NCBI GenBank assembly: GCA_002319075.1
Contig: NVQB01000001.1
Location: 3,472,001-3,536,000, forward strand
From: Sphingobacteriaceae bacterium
GTDB taxonomy: Bacteria > Bacteroidota > Bacteroidia > B-17B0 > Aurantibacillaceae
Length of the DNA stretch: 64,000 bases
Reading direction: 5' to 3'
The notes under the pieces were generated by a model. That model searched no databases and was not told where the DNA came from. It saw only the letters and a program-made list of their open reading frames with translations. The position numbers and the translations under genes are program-made. This document shows positions 1 through 10,168 of this stretch, one piece after another (positions within the stretch are counted from its first letter, which is position 1; each line of letters opens with the position of its first letter).

Positions 1-1431
1 ATTTAAATTAAAATAATTAGCAACGGTAATTATTTCATCACTGCATTGATAGCTGCTCACCATACTGTACATGGTGTCAGCCATTTTGTAATGCGCCATC
101 GGCGGGTATTGCGCCAGTGTTGGTAATCCCGTAGATACAAAATCGAAATTCCAGGCATGATGAACTCCTGTGCCTTTCGTCTCTACTCTCCAGAACATAT
201 CTGTACTGTCAGCGCGAATGCGCAGATAAAGTTCGTAGACACCTGAATTATTTATACTCGAAGAATTATCAATGATGGCAATACGGTTACCGTTATATTT
301 TAAAGTGTCGTGTTTTACGGGACCAAGACCGTAAGTATAAGTATGAAAAGCAATTCTTCCTACGTTGCTGAAATCAGTTCTGTTTCCACCCACACTTATC
401 TGCAGATTTTTTACCTGGCTGGTATCTCCATAAAACCAATAGTGTTCTGTGCTTTGCCCGTTGCGCAACCAGGTGAAACTTGTATCGGGTGAAGTGTTTT
501 GTGTCTTAACGTGAAATTTTACATAGCCGGCATTCCCTGCAGCGGCCACCATTACGCGGCCCGGTATATTGGCGATCATGCTTTCAATGAGTTTTGCTTC
601 AAGATCTGTTCCATCATGACTCCCGTAATAATCTCCAAGACTGGCGTTAATCACGCAAGGCTTTCCCAATAAGCTGGCTTTACTTAAAATATAATCAACT
701 GCATCGGCTGTAGTGGGGCCGTTCATGTTAAAATTAACAGCCACCATCACAATATCCGCTTTTGGAGCCACGCCTTCGTGGGTGCCGTTAGAAAGACCAT
801 TGCCCGCTGCTATTCCTGAAACATGTGTGCCGTGTCCGTAGTAGGCCATATCTGAATGCGTACACTGATTCGCGTTGATTTGTGTATCGGTCCATTCAAT
901 ACCATAGCCATACGGCGAAGGAACCGTAGATCCGGAATTTGTTGTCTGATCCCATAAAAATTTAATACGGGTATTTCCCTGTGCGTCTTTAAAATCTTTA
1001 TGTACTACATCAATACCAGTATCAATAAAACCGAGCACAATGTCTGTTCCGTCGTAGCCTTGTGTGAGCGGATGTGTGCCCAGTTTAGCGGCTTTTATGC
1101 GGTTGCGGAAAACCATCGTATCGTTCATAGGTTTCGCGTGCGCTTCTTTAAATTCGGCGTAGGAGATAATGTTATGGTCTATTAGAAAAGAAATCGCCGT
1201 TGCGTTACAAGTAATGGAAGCCACATCTCCAGACGAATAATTAAAGGTAAAACCTGCTTCTCGTTGTGCAGCTTTTAGTTTTGTAATATCACCCTGCACC
1301 AAAATAGAATAAACCTTTTCTGGCGAGCTTTTTTCAGATAAACGCATTTTAAGAGCAGGATTCAACTTAGCTGTTTGCGAAAAAAGTCCGCCCGACAGCA
1401 GCACTACTAAAAAAAGATAAATTAGACGCAT
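1..1431 (-). CDS. Subtilisin-like (S8) serine peptidase, N-terminal part, cut by window edge
   Basis: Secreted protease of the subtilase family. The ATG at 1431 is followed by a signal peptide ending near LSGGLFSQ. The catalytic Asp is in GFIDTGID (D137) and the catalytic His in GHGTHVSG (H200). The oxyanion Asn lies in MVAAAGNAG. After the Asn there is a long beta-rich insertion instead of an immediate catalytic Ser, and the sequence leaves the window at EIITVANYFN, which in this family precedes the GTS(M) serine motif. The serine and any T9SS sorting domain would therefore lie left of position 1. About 477 residues are visible. Substrate unknown. Divergent from the gene at 1480. Confidence 0.9.
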   Translation of the reverse strand, partial: MRLIYLFLVVLLSGGLFSQTAKLNPALKMRLSEKSSPEKVYSILVQGDITKLKAAQREAGFTFNYSSGDVASITCNATAISFLIDHNIISYAEFKEAHAKPMNDTMVFRNRIKAAKLGTHPLTQGYDGTDIVLGFIDTGIDVVHKDFKDAQGNTRIKFLWDQTTNSGSTVPSPYGYGIEWTDTQINANQCTHSDMAYYGHGTHVSGIAAGNGLSNGTHEGVAPKADIVMVAVNFNMNGPTTADAVDYILSKASLLGKPCVINASLGDYYGSHDGTDLEAKLIESMIANIPGRVMVAAAGNAGYVKFHVKTQNTSPDTSFTWLRNGQSTEHYWFYGDTSQVKNLQISVGGNRTDFSNVGRIAFHTYTYGLGPVKHDTLKYNGNRIAIIDNSSSINNSGVYELYLRIRADSTDMFWRVETKGTGVHHAWNFDFVSTGLPTLAQYPPMAHYKMADTMYSMVSSYQCSDEIITVANYFNLN

Positions 1432-1479
1432 TGGAGTAAAATATACTTAAAGTTAAATAAAAAAAACGAACTTTGATTT

Positions 1480-2118
1480 ATGAATCAGGCAAGCATTTTA
1501 TTCGTCATTCTATGGTTTTGCAGTCTTATGAATTTAGCGCAAACTGACAGTATAGTGTATGCTCCCGGCAAAGTTTTAGAAGATGCGGTTTATCTTACAC
1601 ATGATGATTTCAGGCACTACCGGGGGATCAGGAAAGCACAGATGATTTCAAAAACCGAAAAAGAACAACTTGATTTTTTAAGCAAAGTACTCTTCGAAGA
1701 AAAAATGACTTACGAAGAAAATGGAGAACGCTTTACAGTAGAAAGCAAAAAAGTTTGGGGCTATATGCAGAACGGCACTTTATACGTTAACTTTAAAGGA
1801 GAGTTTTTCAGAGTACCTGTATTTGGATCCATTTCTTATTTTGTAGCAACAGTAACGGTTATCAATCCTGGATTCTACGACCCGCGTTTTGGAATGTCTA
1901 CAGGCAGTGGCACCACTAAAGAAATTCGTGAATTTATTATGAATTATTACGATGGCATACTCGTTGAATTTTCGCCTGAAGAAATAGATAAATTATTGGC
2001 AAGAGATCCAGTTCTTTTTGCAGAGTTTAAAAAGTTAAGCCGACGTCAGCAAAAAGAGCAGACCTATGGCTACATCAGGAAATATAACGCATTGCATCCG
2101 ATCTATTTTCTGAGATAA
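1480..2118 (+). CDS. Hypothetical secreted protein
   Basis: A 212-residue protein that I do not recognise. Residues 1-21 form a signal peptide (hydrophobic LFVILWFCSLMNLAQ, then TDS), so it is probably periplasmic or outer-membrane associated. The mature part is mixed alpha/beta and charged, with a Gly/Ser/Thr patch (GMSTGSGTTKE) in the middle. It is divergent from the subtilase with only 48 bp between the start codons, so the two may share a control region. No catalytic motif is evident. Confidence 0.7.
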   Translation: MNQASILFVILWFCSLMNLAQTDSIVYAPGKVLEDAVYLTHDDFRHYRGIRKAQMISKTEKEQLDFLSKVLFEEKMTYEENGERFTVESKKVWGYMQNGTLYVNFKGEFFRVPVFGSISYFVATVTVINPGFYDPRFGMSTGSGTTKEIREFIMNYYDGILVEFSPEEIDKLLARDPVLFAEFKKLSRRQQKEQTYGYIRKYNALHPIYFLR

Positions 2119-2345
2119 GATGCGCGCTTTTCTGCCACAGATGACGCGGATTGTGCAGAGTTTCTCACAGCACAGTTAGCCCGGTTACCACAGCGTTTTT
2201 CATTAAACTATTTGGTGTCACTGAAAGGTTTTGCGCCTGAGTAATCTGTGTAACCTGTGTCAGCTTTCCCGGTGAGTACGATGCCGAATTTACATTTATT
2301 CACAATTTTAAACCCAAAAAATTGTATCTTTAGAGCTTCAAAATT

Positions 2346-3800
2346 ATGAGTATTTACGATAAATACGAACCCGTTATTGGTTTAGAGTGTCACATACAAT
2401 TGCTTACAAAAACAAAAATGTATAGCAGCGATGTGGCAGAGTATGGTGGACTTCCAAACACCCATGTAAGTGTTGTTACACTTGGTCACCCGGGTACTTT
2501 GCCGGTGGTGAATGAAAGTGCAGTGGAATTTGCTGTAAAATTAGGCATTGCTGTGAACGCTGATATTCGTGAAGAAAATCAATTCGCACGTAAAAATTAT
2601 TTCTATGCCGATCTTCCGAAAGGCTATCAGATCACGCAAGATAAAACTCCAATTTGTACAGGGGGGTATATTCCCTTTAAATTAAATGGTGTTGAAAAGC
2701 GTGTGAATCTTACGCGGATTCATATGGAAGAAGATGCCGGGAAAAGTTTGCATGATATCGATCCTTTTGAAACCCTTGTAGATCTTAACCGTGCAGGTAC
2801 ACCTTTATTGGAAATTGTATCTGAACCGGAGATCAAAAGTGGCGAAGAGGCTTATGCTTACATGACAGAAGTAAGAAAACTTGTCCGTTACCTGGGCATC
2901 TGCGACGGCAACATGGAAGAAGGATCTCTTCGTTGCGACGCGAATATTTCGGTTATGCTAAAAGGCTCAAAAGTGTTTGGAAAAAAGGTGGAGGTAAAAA
3001 ACATGAACTCTTTCCGCAATGTGCAAAGAGCGATTGATTTCGAAATTAAACGCCAGATTGATTTAATTGAAGCTGGCGAAGCGATTGCCGGTGAGACAAG
3101 AAGTTTTGATGCTGTAAAAGATCTGACCTTTGCTTTAAGAAGTAAAGAAAATGCAAATGATTACCGGTATTTCCCGGAGCCAGATCTTCAACCCATTTAC
3201 GTTACACAAGATTATATAAACAAAGTAAAGGCCGAACTTCCAACCTTACCGTCGGCTTTATTTAAAACTTACACCGAAGAATATAAGTTAAGCGAATACG
3301 ACGCTTTACAAATTTTAGATGTAAAAGAAGTAGCGTTTTATTTTAACGAGCTTGTTAAGCACACAAAAAATTTTAAGAGCGCCGCTAACTGGATCATGGG
3401 CGCTGTGAGGTCATACCTGAACGAACGGGCATTGAACTTTTCTGAGTTTACTTTGGCTCCTGAAAAAATTGCCGAAATCATCGCTTTAATTGATGCTGGA
3501 AAAATCAGTAATTCAGCGGCTTCACAAACCTTATTCCCTGCATTGATCGACGCGCCGTCAAAAAGTGCCGAAAGCATTGCCAAAGAATTAGATCTGGTTC
3601 AAAACAGTGATAGTGATGCTATACAGGCATTGGTGGAAGAAGCGCTCTCTAAGTTCCCTGCAAAAGTAGCCGAGTATAAGGGTGGCAAAGTTGGTTTGCT
3701 TGGCATGTTTGTTGGTGAAGTGATGAAATTAAGTAAAGGAAAAGCGGATCCAAAATTGTTGAATCAACTCGTGAAGGAAACCCTCGATCGTCCCGAATAA
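2346..3800 (+). CDS. gatB: Asp-tRNA(Asn)/Glu-tRNA(Gln) amidotransferase subunit B
   Basis: GatB binds mischarged Glu-tRNA(Gln) or Asp-tRNA(Asn) and transamidates it in the GatCAB complex, in the cytoplasm. The 484-residue length is typical. The N-terminal signature YEPVIGLECHIQL, the motif ARKNYFYADLPKGYQITQ, the segment DLNRAGTPLLEIVSEPE and the ENANDYRYFPEPDL stretch are all classic GatB. The C-terminal part is the GatB/YqeY tail domain (about residues 340-484). GatA and GatC are not in the window, so the subunits are scattered. A TATCTTTA box at 2325-2332, close to the Bacteroidota -7 consensus TAnnTTTG, precedes the start. Confidence 0.97.
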   Translation: MSIYDKYEPVIGLECHIQLLTKTKMYSSDVAEYGGLPNTHVSVVTLGHPGTLPVVNESAVEFAVKLGIAVNADIREENQFARKNYFYADLPKGYQITQDKTPICTGGYIPFKLNGVEKRVNLTRIHMEEDAGKSLHDIDPFETLVDLNRAGTPLLEIVSEPEIKSGEEAYAYMTEVRKLVRYLGICDGNMEEGSLRCDANISVMLKGSKVFGKKVEVKNMNSFRNVQRAIDFEIKRQIDLIEAGEAIAGETRSFDAVKDLTFALRSKENANDYRYFPEPDLQPIYVTQDYINKVKAELPTLPSALFKTYTEEYKLSEYDALQILDVKEVAFYFNELVKHTKNFKSAANWIMGAVRSYLNERALNFSEFTLAPEKIAEIIALIDAGKISNSAASQTLFPALIDAPSKSAESIAKELDLVQNSDSDAIQALVEEALSKFPAKVAEYKGGKVGLLGMFVGEVMKLSKGKADPKLLNQLVKETLDRPE

Positions 3801-3837
3801 AAGCGAAACGTTTATAATAAACCTGCTAAATAAATAA

Positions 3838-4971
3838 ATGAAGAAAATGTATAAATCAATTATCTGTACCGGAGCATTGGCTCTGCTTGTATCCTGCAAT
3901 CCATCGGGAAGCCAGGGCAACTTCGAACTAAAAGGAAATTTTACCAACAGCAAAGGCGAGATGATCTATCTCGAAAAATTAAATGGTCCGCAACCGGTTG
4001 TAGTGGATAGTACTGTTATTGATGAGAAAGGCGATTTCGCGTTTAAAAATTACACACCAAAGATTGGTTTTTACCGTGTAAAAGTTACAGCGCAAAATTT
4101 TGCCATGCTTGTTTTGGATTCTTCTGATAAAGTAAACTTAACAGGAAACTTAAATGATCTTGGAAATAGCTACAAAGTTGAAGGTTCGCCGGAAACAAAG
4201 TTATTTATCGAATACAACGATATCTCTAAGGCAAGAGATCAGCGTTTGGATTCTTTGAACAAAGCTTTTCAATCGGTGATGGAAGTGAGTAAGATGGATG
4301 CTAAAAAAATGGACTCTTTAAGTGCTATTTTTGAAGGACCGTACAACGTTATAGTGGAAAATTCAAATAATAAATTGCTCACGAAAATAAAAGAGAATGC
4401 TTCCATGTATTCTTCTCTTATAGCTATCCAGTCTTTAGAACCAGATAAATACCTCGATACCTACAAAACTTTAGACGCGGGTCTTGCAAAAAAATTTCCA
4501 GGCGATAATAACGTAAAAATGTTTCACGGAATGGTTCAGTCTTTAGAAGCTACTGCCATCGGACAAGTAGCTCCGGATATCAACCTTCCTTCTCCTGATG
4601 GAAAAGAAATCGCTTTAAGTTCGTTAAAAGGTAAAGTGGTGCTGGTAGATTTCTGGGCAAGCTGGTGCGGTCCTTGCCGCAAAGAGATGCCGAATGTGGT
4701 TAAGGCTTATGCGAAATTTAAAGACAAAGGATTCGAAATTTATGGCGTATCGTTAGATAAAGAAAAAGAACGTTGGGTAGAAGCTATTGCTAAAGATGGC
4801 ATAACTTGGCCGCAGGTAAGCGATCTGAAACAATGGCAAAGTGATGTGGTGCCGCTTTACAGCATCCAGGGAATTCCTTTTACTGTTTTGTTAGATAAAG
4901 AAGGGAAAATTCTCGCTAAAAATTTACGCGGCGAAGAGTTAGAGAAAAAATTAATGGAAGTATTGAATTAA
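3838..4971 (+). CDS. TlpA-like thioredoxin-fold lipoprotein with DUF4369 domain
   Basis: Predicted lipoprotein disulfide reductase of the TlpA/ResA type facing the periplasm. The lipobox ends at C20 (ALLVSC). Residues about 28-130 resemble the beta-rich DUF4369 domain that Bacteroidota place in front of TlpA. The thioredoxin domain (about 240-377) holds WASWCGPCRKEMP with redox cysteines C277 and C280, and a cis-Pro segment at GIPFTV. Such proteins keep periplasmic thiols reduced or serve cytochrome c maturation; the specific partner here is unknown. The gene lies 37 bp after gatB and 34 bp before the outer-membrane protein at 5006. Confidence 0.92.
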   Translation: MKKMYKSIICTGALALLVSCNPSGSQGNFELKGNFTNSKGEMIYLEKLNGPQPVVVDSTVIDEKGDFAFKNYTPKIGFYRVKVTAQNFAMLVLDSSDKVNLTGNLNDLGNSYKVEGSPETKLFIEYNDISKARDQRLDSLNKAFQSVMEVSKMDAKKMDSLSAIFEGPYNVIVENSNNKLLTKIKENASMYSSLIAIQSLEPDKYLDTYKTLDAGLAKKFPGDNNVKMFHGMVQSLEATAIGQVAPDINLPSPDGKEIALSSLKGKVVLVDFWASWCGPCRKEMPNVVKAYAKFKDKGFEIYGVSLDKEKERWVEAIAKDGITWPQVSDLKQWQSDVVPLYSIQGIPFTVLLDKEGKILAKNLRGEELEKKLMEVLN

Positions 4972-5005
4972 AAGATAACGTTTCCTCGATCTTAATCTTA
5001 CAAAC

Positions 5006-6154
5006 GTGGGGAAACGCCATCTCATATACTTTCTGTCTTTACTTGTGGTGCAGTTTGCTGCTCTTGCACAGGAAGATAAAAGTTCTCCCCCTGAACACAA
5101 AAGAATTTTCGGATTTAGAAGTCTTAAAGACACTGTTCTCAAAGAAAAGAACGGTGTCTTTGTTTTACCACTCATTTATTATACGCCCGATACACGTTGG
5201 GCAGCAGGGGCAGCGGGTGTTTATTATTTTAAGGTGCTGGCAAGAGATACTACCGAAAACGATACCCGCGTTTCTAACGTTCAGTTTCTTACTGATTACA
5301 CACAGAATAAACAGTTGGATGTTTGGGGACAGTGGAATATTTTTACACACAACGAAAATTATTTATTCAAGGGAGAAGTGCGCTACCGCAATTTTCCCGA
5401 CCGCTTTTATGGGATAGGTAACAGAACCTCCAAAGAAAATGAGGAGAGATATGTTTATAACCTGGTAAGTTTTAAAACACTTGCACTCAAAAAGCTTGCA
5501 CCTGCCGTATTTGCCGGCGTTGATTACCACTTCGAAAAGGAATATAATTTTAGCTACGACCCTCTCGGCGCTTTGCAAACAGGTACTATAACGGGTTATA
5601 ATGGCGGTATTCAGTCTGCCATTGGTTTAGTGGGAATTTACGATAGTCGCGACAACGTGATTAATACTTATACCGGAACTTTACTGGAAGTCTCATCTTA
5701 CTTTTACAAAAAACAATTCGGTAGCACCTTTGATTTTACTTACCTGAATTTGCTGTACCAGCATTTCTGGAGACTTAAGAAAAAACATATCCTTGCAACG
5801 CAACTACGTGGACGCTATGGCTATGGTACTGTGCCTTTCCTCGACATGTCTGCCGTTGGTAACGACGATTTATTAAGAGGTTATCCAAAAAACAGGTACC
5901 GTGATAAGAATATGATCGGCGGACAAGTCGAGTACCGTTTTCCTTTATTCTGGCGCTTTGGTATGGTGGTATTCGGTGGAGTGGGAGATGTGTTTTCAAA
6001 AACTTCTGACCTGAGTTTAGATCATCTTAAATATTCTTACGGAACCGGGCTGAGGTTTATTGTAAATCCTGCAGAGCGCTTGAACATTCGCCTCGATTAC
6101 AGTCATGGCAAAGAAGGTGGTTATTTTTATTTTGTGGTTGCTGAATCTTTTTAG
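5006..6154 (+). CDS. BamA/TamA-like outer-membrane beta-barrel protein (D15 family)
   Basis: A 382-residue protein with a signal peptide from a GTG start (LIYFLSLLVVQFAALAQ). The rest is a run of amphipathic beta strands. DDLLRGYPKNRYRDKNM matches the conserved RGY element of the D15/Omp85 barrel, and the protein ends in an aromatic strand (YFYFVVAESF) as expected of outer-membrane barrels. At this length it has no room for a series of POTRA domains, so it is not BamA itself but a short D15-type protein. Its function is not known. Confidence 0.82.
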   Translation: MGKRHLIYFLSLLVVQFAALAQEDKSSPPEHKRIFGFRSLKDTVLKEKNGVFVLPLIYYTPDTRWAAGAAGVYYFKVLARDTTENDTRVSNVQFLTDYTQNKQLDVWGQWNIFTHNENYLFKGEVRYRNFPDRFYGIGNRTSKENEERYVYNLVSFKTLALKKLAPAVFAGVDYHFEKEYNFSYDPLGALQTGTITGYNGGIQSAIGLVGIYDSRDNVINTYTGTLLEVSSYFYKKQFGSTFDFTYLNLLYQHFWRLKKKHILATQLRGRYGYGTVPFLDMSAVGNDDLLRGYPKNRYRDKNMIGGQVEYRFPLFWRFGMVVFGGVGDVFSKTSDLSLDHLKYSYGTGLRFIVNPAERLNIRLDYSHGKEGGYFYFVVAESF

Positions 6155-6210
6155 ACAAGGTTTTTTTAAAACAGAATTCTATATGTACTTTTAGTCATTA
6201 ATTTTTCTCT

Positions 6211-9200
6211 ATGATGAAACGTTTATGTCTTTTCTTTAGCTCGTTTGCGGCACTGTACAGTTCTTCACAAACAGCTTATTTCCAGCAACGTGTGGATTGT
6301 AAAATGGATATCAGTCTTAACGATGAAAAGCATACAGTTTCTGCATTTGAAGAGATTAACTACGTTAATAATTCTCCGCAGACTCTGGATTTCATTTATT
6401 TTCATCTTTGGCCCAATGCCTATAAAAATAATTCTACGGCATTGGCCAAACAATTATTATGGCAAGGCAAAACAGATTTTTATTATTCTACACCGGAAGA
6501 GCGTGGTTATATCGACAGTCTCGATTTTAAAGTAAACGGCAAATCTTTGAAGTGGGAATACGACAAAGAGAACATCGATATTTGCAAAGTGTTTTTAAAT
6601 GAACCTCTGAAAGCCTCTGATAGTATTAAGATCACTACGCCCTTTTTTTTAAAAATTCCCGATGCGAAATTTTCACGCATGGGACACACCTTCCAGGCTT
6701 ATTATATGACGCAGTGGTATCCAAAACCGGCAGTCTATGACAGCAAAGGCTGGCACCAAATGCCTTATCTTGACCAGGGCGAATTTTTTAGTGAGTATGG
6801 CAGTTTTGATGTGAAAATAACATTACCTGATAATTTTGTATTGGCTGCAACGGGTGATAGGATTGATGCCGCGGAAGAAGAAGCCTTTCTTAACAAAAAA
6901 GTGGAGGAAACAAAAAAGGAAATAGAAAGAAGAGCTACTGAGGTAAGAAAGCCGGGACGTACTGTTTACAAATATGAAACTCCGGTTTCTACCAAATTGA
7001 ACAAAACTATTCGTTTTAAACAATCACATGTACATGATTTTGCATGGTTCGCTGATAAAAGGTTTTATGTTTTAAAGGGAGAGATAGAATTGCCCCAGAG
7101 TAAACGTAAAGTTACCAGCTGGGCTTATTTCTTAGCCCCACATCTGATTGAATGGAGAGAGGCAGTAAATTATGTAAATAGCGCGACCTTATTTTATTCT
7201 CAGCACAGTGGCGAATATCCTTATAATAATGTATCAGCTGTTGATGGGAATATTATGGCCGGTGGGGGAATGGAGTATCCTAACATCACCGTTATTGGTG
7301 GAGTTAGTTCTGCCATTGAACTGGATATGGTAATAACCCACGAAGTAGGACATAATTGGTTCTATGGTATTTTAGGAAGCAATGAAAGGGATAATCCCTT
7401 TTTAGATGAAGGCATTAATTCTTTTTATGAGCTACGTTACATGCGGGAGAAATATCCCCGTGCAACACTGGCCAATCTTATTGGCAGAGATTCTACTTTT
7501 AAATTACTGGGGATAAATAAAGTTCCGTTTTGGAAATACCATGAGATCTCCTTCTTTGTTCCCCTGCGCGCCGGTAAAGACCAGGAATTGGCTCTTAAGT
7601 CGACAGAGTATACCGAATCAAATTACGGCGGCATAGTTTACAGTAAGTCTGCTAATATAATGGACTATATGTTGGACTACTTTGGCGAGAATGTGATGGA
7701 CAGCGCTATGCACCGGTATTTCGAGGCATATAAATTTAAGCATCCTACACCCAATGATCTGTTTAGAACGCTTGCAGAGTATTCGGGGAAGGACTTAAAG
7801 GAATTTCAGAACCGCCTTTATTACGGAACAGAGCGTATTAATTATAAAATAAAAGGTATTAAAAAGAAAGACGGCAATTATGTGTTGACGCTTAAAAATA
7901 AAACAAAGAGCATTCTCCCTTTTAATATTTATGCGTACGATAAAAAAAATAACGTCCTTAATGTTAACTGGTACGATGGCTTTGAAAAGAAACGCACGGT
8001 AACTCTTCCTGCTGCGGATGTGCATCATTTTAAAATTGATGGACAAAATCGTATGCCGGACATTTACCGTAAGAATAACAGTATTAAAACGCATGGTTTA
8101 TTTAAACACTCAAAACCTTTGAAAATGCGTTTTATAACTCAGTTTGAAGATCCATCTAAAACCCTTGTCAATTATGCTCCTGTGCTGGGTGCAAACTATT
8201 ACGACGGCTTTATGTTAGGTATGAGTTTTCATAATTACAGTTTCTATGAAAAACGTTTCGAATATCTTATCGCTCCTATGTATGCTTTTAATACCAAAGC
8301 TCCCGTGGGTTTCGCAGAATTCAATTTTAATTTTTATCCGAAGTCTGTGTTTAGTCATATTAAAGTGGGCGCAAAGCTGAAAACTTTTCACTACGATTAT
8401 TTTAATTCAGAGTTTTTGAATGAGAATCTTGGGACAAATTTTGACGATTTGTATTTTAAATATTATAAGTTTAGTCCATACATTCAGTTCAAAATAAAGA
8501 AGAAAGATGTTTTAAGTCCGATCACGCAATTCTTAACTTACAGCAATACCAACTTAATAACGGATAGTCTTGATACCCGTGTTTACCAAACTATTGCGGT
8601 AGCCGGACCTGCAAAGAAAACGACTTATTCTTTTGTAAACCAGTTGAGTTATGATCTCACGAATAAACGGACGATCGATCCTTTTACGTTTAATGTGAAC
8701 TTGCAGCATACGGCAAGCATGGCTAAGATTTCGGGGACATTAAATTATAAAATTAATCTTACCAGGAAACATGAAATGACGGTGCGTGTTTTTGCGGGTG
8801 CTTTTCTTACAGGCAACGCAAACGAGCGTGGATATTACGCTTTCAGGGCAAGTGGTTACAATGGCTGGAACGATTATTTGTTTGAAGGAAATTATGTGGC
8901 GCGCAACGAACGCGGTGGTTTTGGCTTTAGCCAGTTTATGGAAAAAGATGGTGCTTTGAAAATATGGACCCCTCTTGGGCAAACCGGCGAATGGATGACA
9001 GCGGTAAATTTGAAGTCTCCAAAGTTTTTAAAGCTCTTTAAAGTTTTTGCCGATGCGGTTGTTTGTGATGGACGTTCTTTAAACACCGATAAATTTTTGT
9101 GGGATGCAGGAATCAATATCAGCTTATGGACCGATGTGATTGAAATTTACGTTCCTCTGGCCTATAATAACGACATTCGTGAGACCCTGGAGTTAAACAA

Positions 9201-9285
9201 AGTTAGCTTCCCGAATACCATTCGCTTTACGTTTAATATTCATAAATTAGATGCGAAAAACATCTTACAAACCAGTTTCTTTTAG
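6211..9285 (+). CDS. M1 family (aminopeptidase N-like) metallopeptidase, secreted
   Basis: A 1024-residue gluzincin zinc peptidase. Signal peptide 1-18, N-terminal beta domain to about 210, then the catalytic domain with the substrate loop GGGMEYPNI and zinc site HEVGHNW (H377, E378, H381) plus E400 in FLDEGINSF, the correct 18-residue spacing for M1. The region from about 640 to the end is rich in alternating aromatic strands (YYDGFMLGMSFHNYSFYE and following) and resembles an outer-membrane barrel, so the peptidase may be tethered to or inserted in the outer membrane. The stop overlaps the next start by one base, indicating translational coupling with the LpxH-like gene. Confidence 0.92.
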   Translation: MMKRLCLFFSSFAALYSSSQTAYFQQRVDCKMDISLNDEKHTVSAFEEINYVNNSPQTLDFIYFHLWPNAYKNNSTALAKQLLWQGKTDFYYSTPEERGYIDSLDFKVNGKSLKWEYDKENIDICKVFLNEPLKASDSIKITTPFFLKIPDAKFSRMGHTFQAYYMTQWYPKPAVYDSKGWHQMPYLDQGEFFSEYGSFDVKITLPDNFVLAATGDRIDAAEEEAFLNKKVEETKKEIERRATEVRKPGRTVYKYETPVSTKLNKTIRFKQSHVHDFAWFADKRFYVLKGEIELPQSKRKVTSWAYFLAPHLIEWREAVNYVNSATLFYSQHSGEYPYNNVSAVDGNIMAGGGMEYPNITVIGGVSSAIELDMVITHEVGHNWFYGILGSNERDNPFLDEGINSFYELRYMREKYPRATLANLIGRDSTFKLLGINKVPFWKYHEISFFVPLRAGKDQELALKSTEYTESNYGGIVYSKSANIMDYMLDYFGENVMDSAMHRYFEAYKFKHPTPNDLFRTLAEYSGKDLKEFQNRLYYGTERINYKIKGIKKKDGNYVLTLKNKTKSILPFNIYAYDKKNNVLNVNWYDGFEKKRTVTLPAADVHHFKIDGQNRMPDIYRKNNSIKTHGLFKHSKPLKMRFITQFEDPSKTLVNYAPVLGANYYDGFMLGMSFHNYSFYEKRFEYLIAPMYAFNTKAPVGFAEFNFNFYPKSVFSHIKVGAKLKTFHYDYFNSEFLNENLGTNFDDLYFKYYKFSPYIQFKIKKKDVLSPITQFLTYSNTNLITDSLDTRVYQTIAVAGPAKKTTYSFVNQLSYDLTNKRTIDPFTFNVNLQHTASMAKISGTLNYKINLTRKHEMTVRVFAGAFLTGNANERGYYAFRASGYNGWNDYLFEGNYVARNERGGFGFSQFMEKDGALKIWTPLGQTGEWMTAVNLKSPKFLKLFKVFADAVVCDGRSLNTDKFLWDAGINISLWTDVIEIYVPLAYNNDIRETLELNKVSFPNTIRFTFNIHKLDAKNILQTSFF

Positions 9286-10034
9286 TGAATTCAAAAAAAA
9301 TATATTTTGCCTCCGATTTTCATTTAGGCGTTCCTTCCTTTGAAAACAGCCTGCAACGCGAAAAACTCGTTTGCAAATGGTTGGACATGGTAAAACACGA
9401 TGCGCAGGAAATTTTTCTTGTCGGCGATATCTTTGATTTTTGGTACGAATACAAATACACCGTACCTAAAGGAAATGTGCGTCTGCTGGGCAAAATAGCA
9501 GAGATAACTGATTCCGGCATACCGGTGCATTTTTTTGTCGGTAACCACGATCTCTGGATGAAGGATTACTTTACGCAGGAATTAAATGTTTCTGTATTTC
9601 ATCATCCTATTACAAGAACTTTCAGTAACAAAGTATTTTATATTGGTCACGGCGATGGACTTGGTCCCGGTGACAAAGGCTACAAACTTCTTCGTAAAAT
9701 TTTCGCCAGCAAAACCTGCCAGTGGTTATTCAGTAGATTGCATCCCAACCTCGCTTTTTACATAGCCAAACAAAGCAGTAAGCGCAAAAAAGAAATTACC
9801 GGCAACGAAGATGAAAAATTTTTAGGCGCCGAAAACGAATGGCTGTTCTTGTACAGTCGCGACTATTTAAAAGAAAACAAAATAGATTATTTTGTTTTTG
9901 GTCACCGTCACTTGCCTTTAGATTTGGACGTAGACGGCAAAGCCCGCTACATCAACCTTGGAGAATGGATTCATTATAATACTTACGCAGTATTTGATGG
10001 CGAGAAAATGGAGTTGAAGGCGTTTGAGGGGTAG
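9285..10034 (+). CDS. lpxH: UDP-2,3-diacylglucosamine diphosphatase, LpxH-like metallophosphoesterase
   Basis: Calcineurin-like phosphoesterase. In the LpxH family the enzyme cleaves UDP-2,3-diacylglucosamine to lipid X in lipid A synthesis at the inner membrane. All metal-binding motifs are visible: SDFHLG (8-14 region), VGDIFDFW, VGNHDLW, GHGDGLG and FGHRH. The length of 249 residues fits. The start is GTG at 9285, which shares its G with the TAG stop of the M1 peptidase. It could be a related phosphoesterase, but the DFWYEY and GHGDGLGPGD contexts favour LpxH. Confidence 0.88.
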   Translation: MNSKKIYFASDFHLGVPSFENSLQREKLVCKWLDMVKHDAQEIFLVGDIFDFWYEYKYTVPKGNVRLLGKIAEITDSGIPVHFFVGNHDLWMKDYFTQELNVSVFHHPITRTFSNKVFYIGHGDGLGPGDKGYKLLRKIFASKTCQWLFSRLHPNLAFYIAKQSSKRKKEITGNEDEKFLGAENEWLFLYSRDYLKENKIDYFVFGHRHLPLDLDVDGKARYINLGEWIHYNTYAVFDGEKMELKAFEG

Positions 10035-10168
10035 AGTAAAATTTAACCACAAAGACGCTGCGCATTTCCTGTCGGCAAATTGAGCTCTTTTTATAAAAAA
10101 TAGTATTATTTTCTTCTCCAGGCAGTGCGAATAGTGATACCATTCTTTCTCTGTTCCTCCCTGGTAAA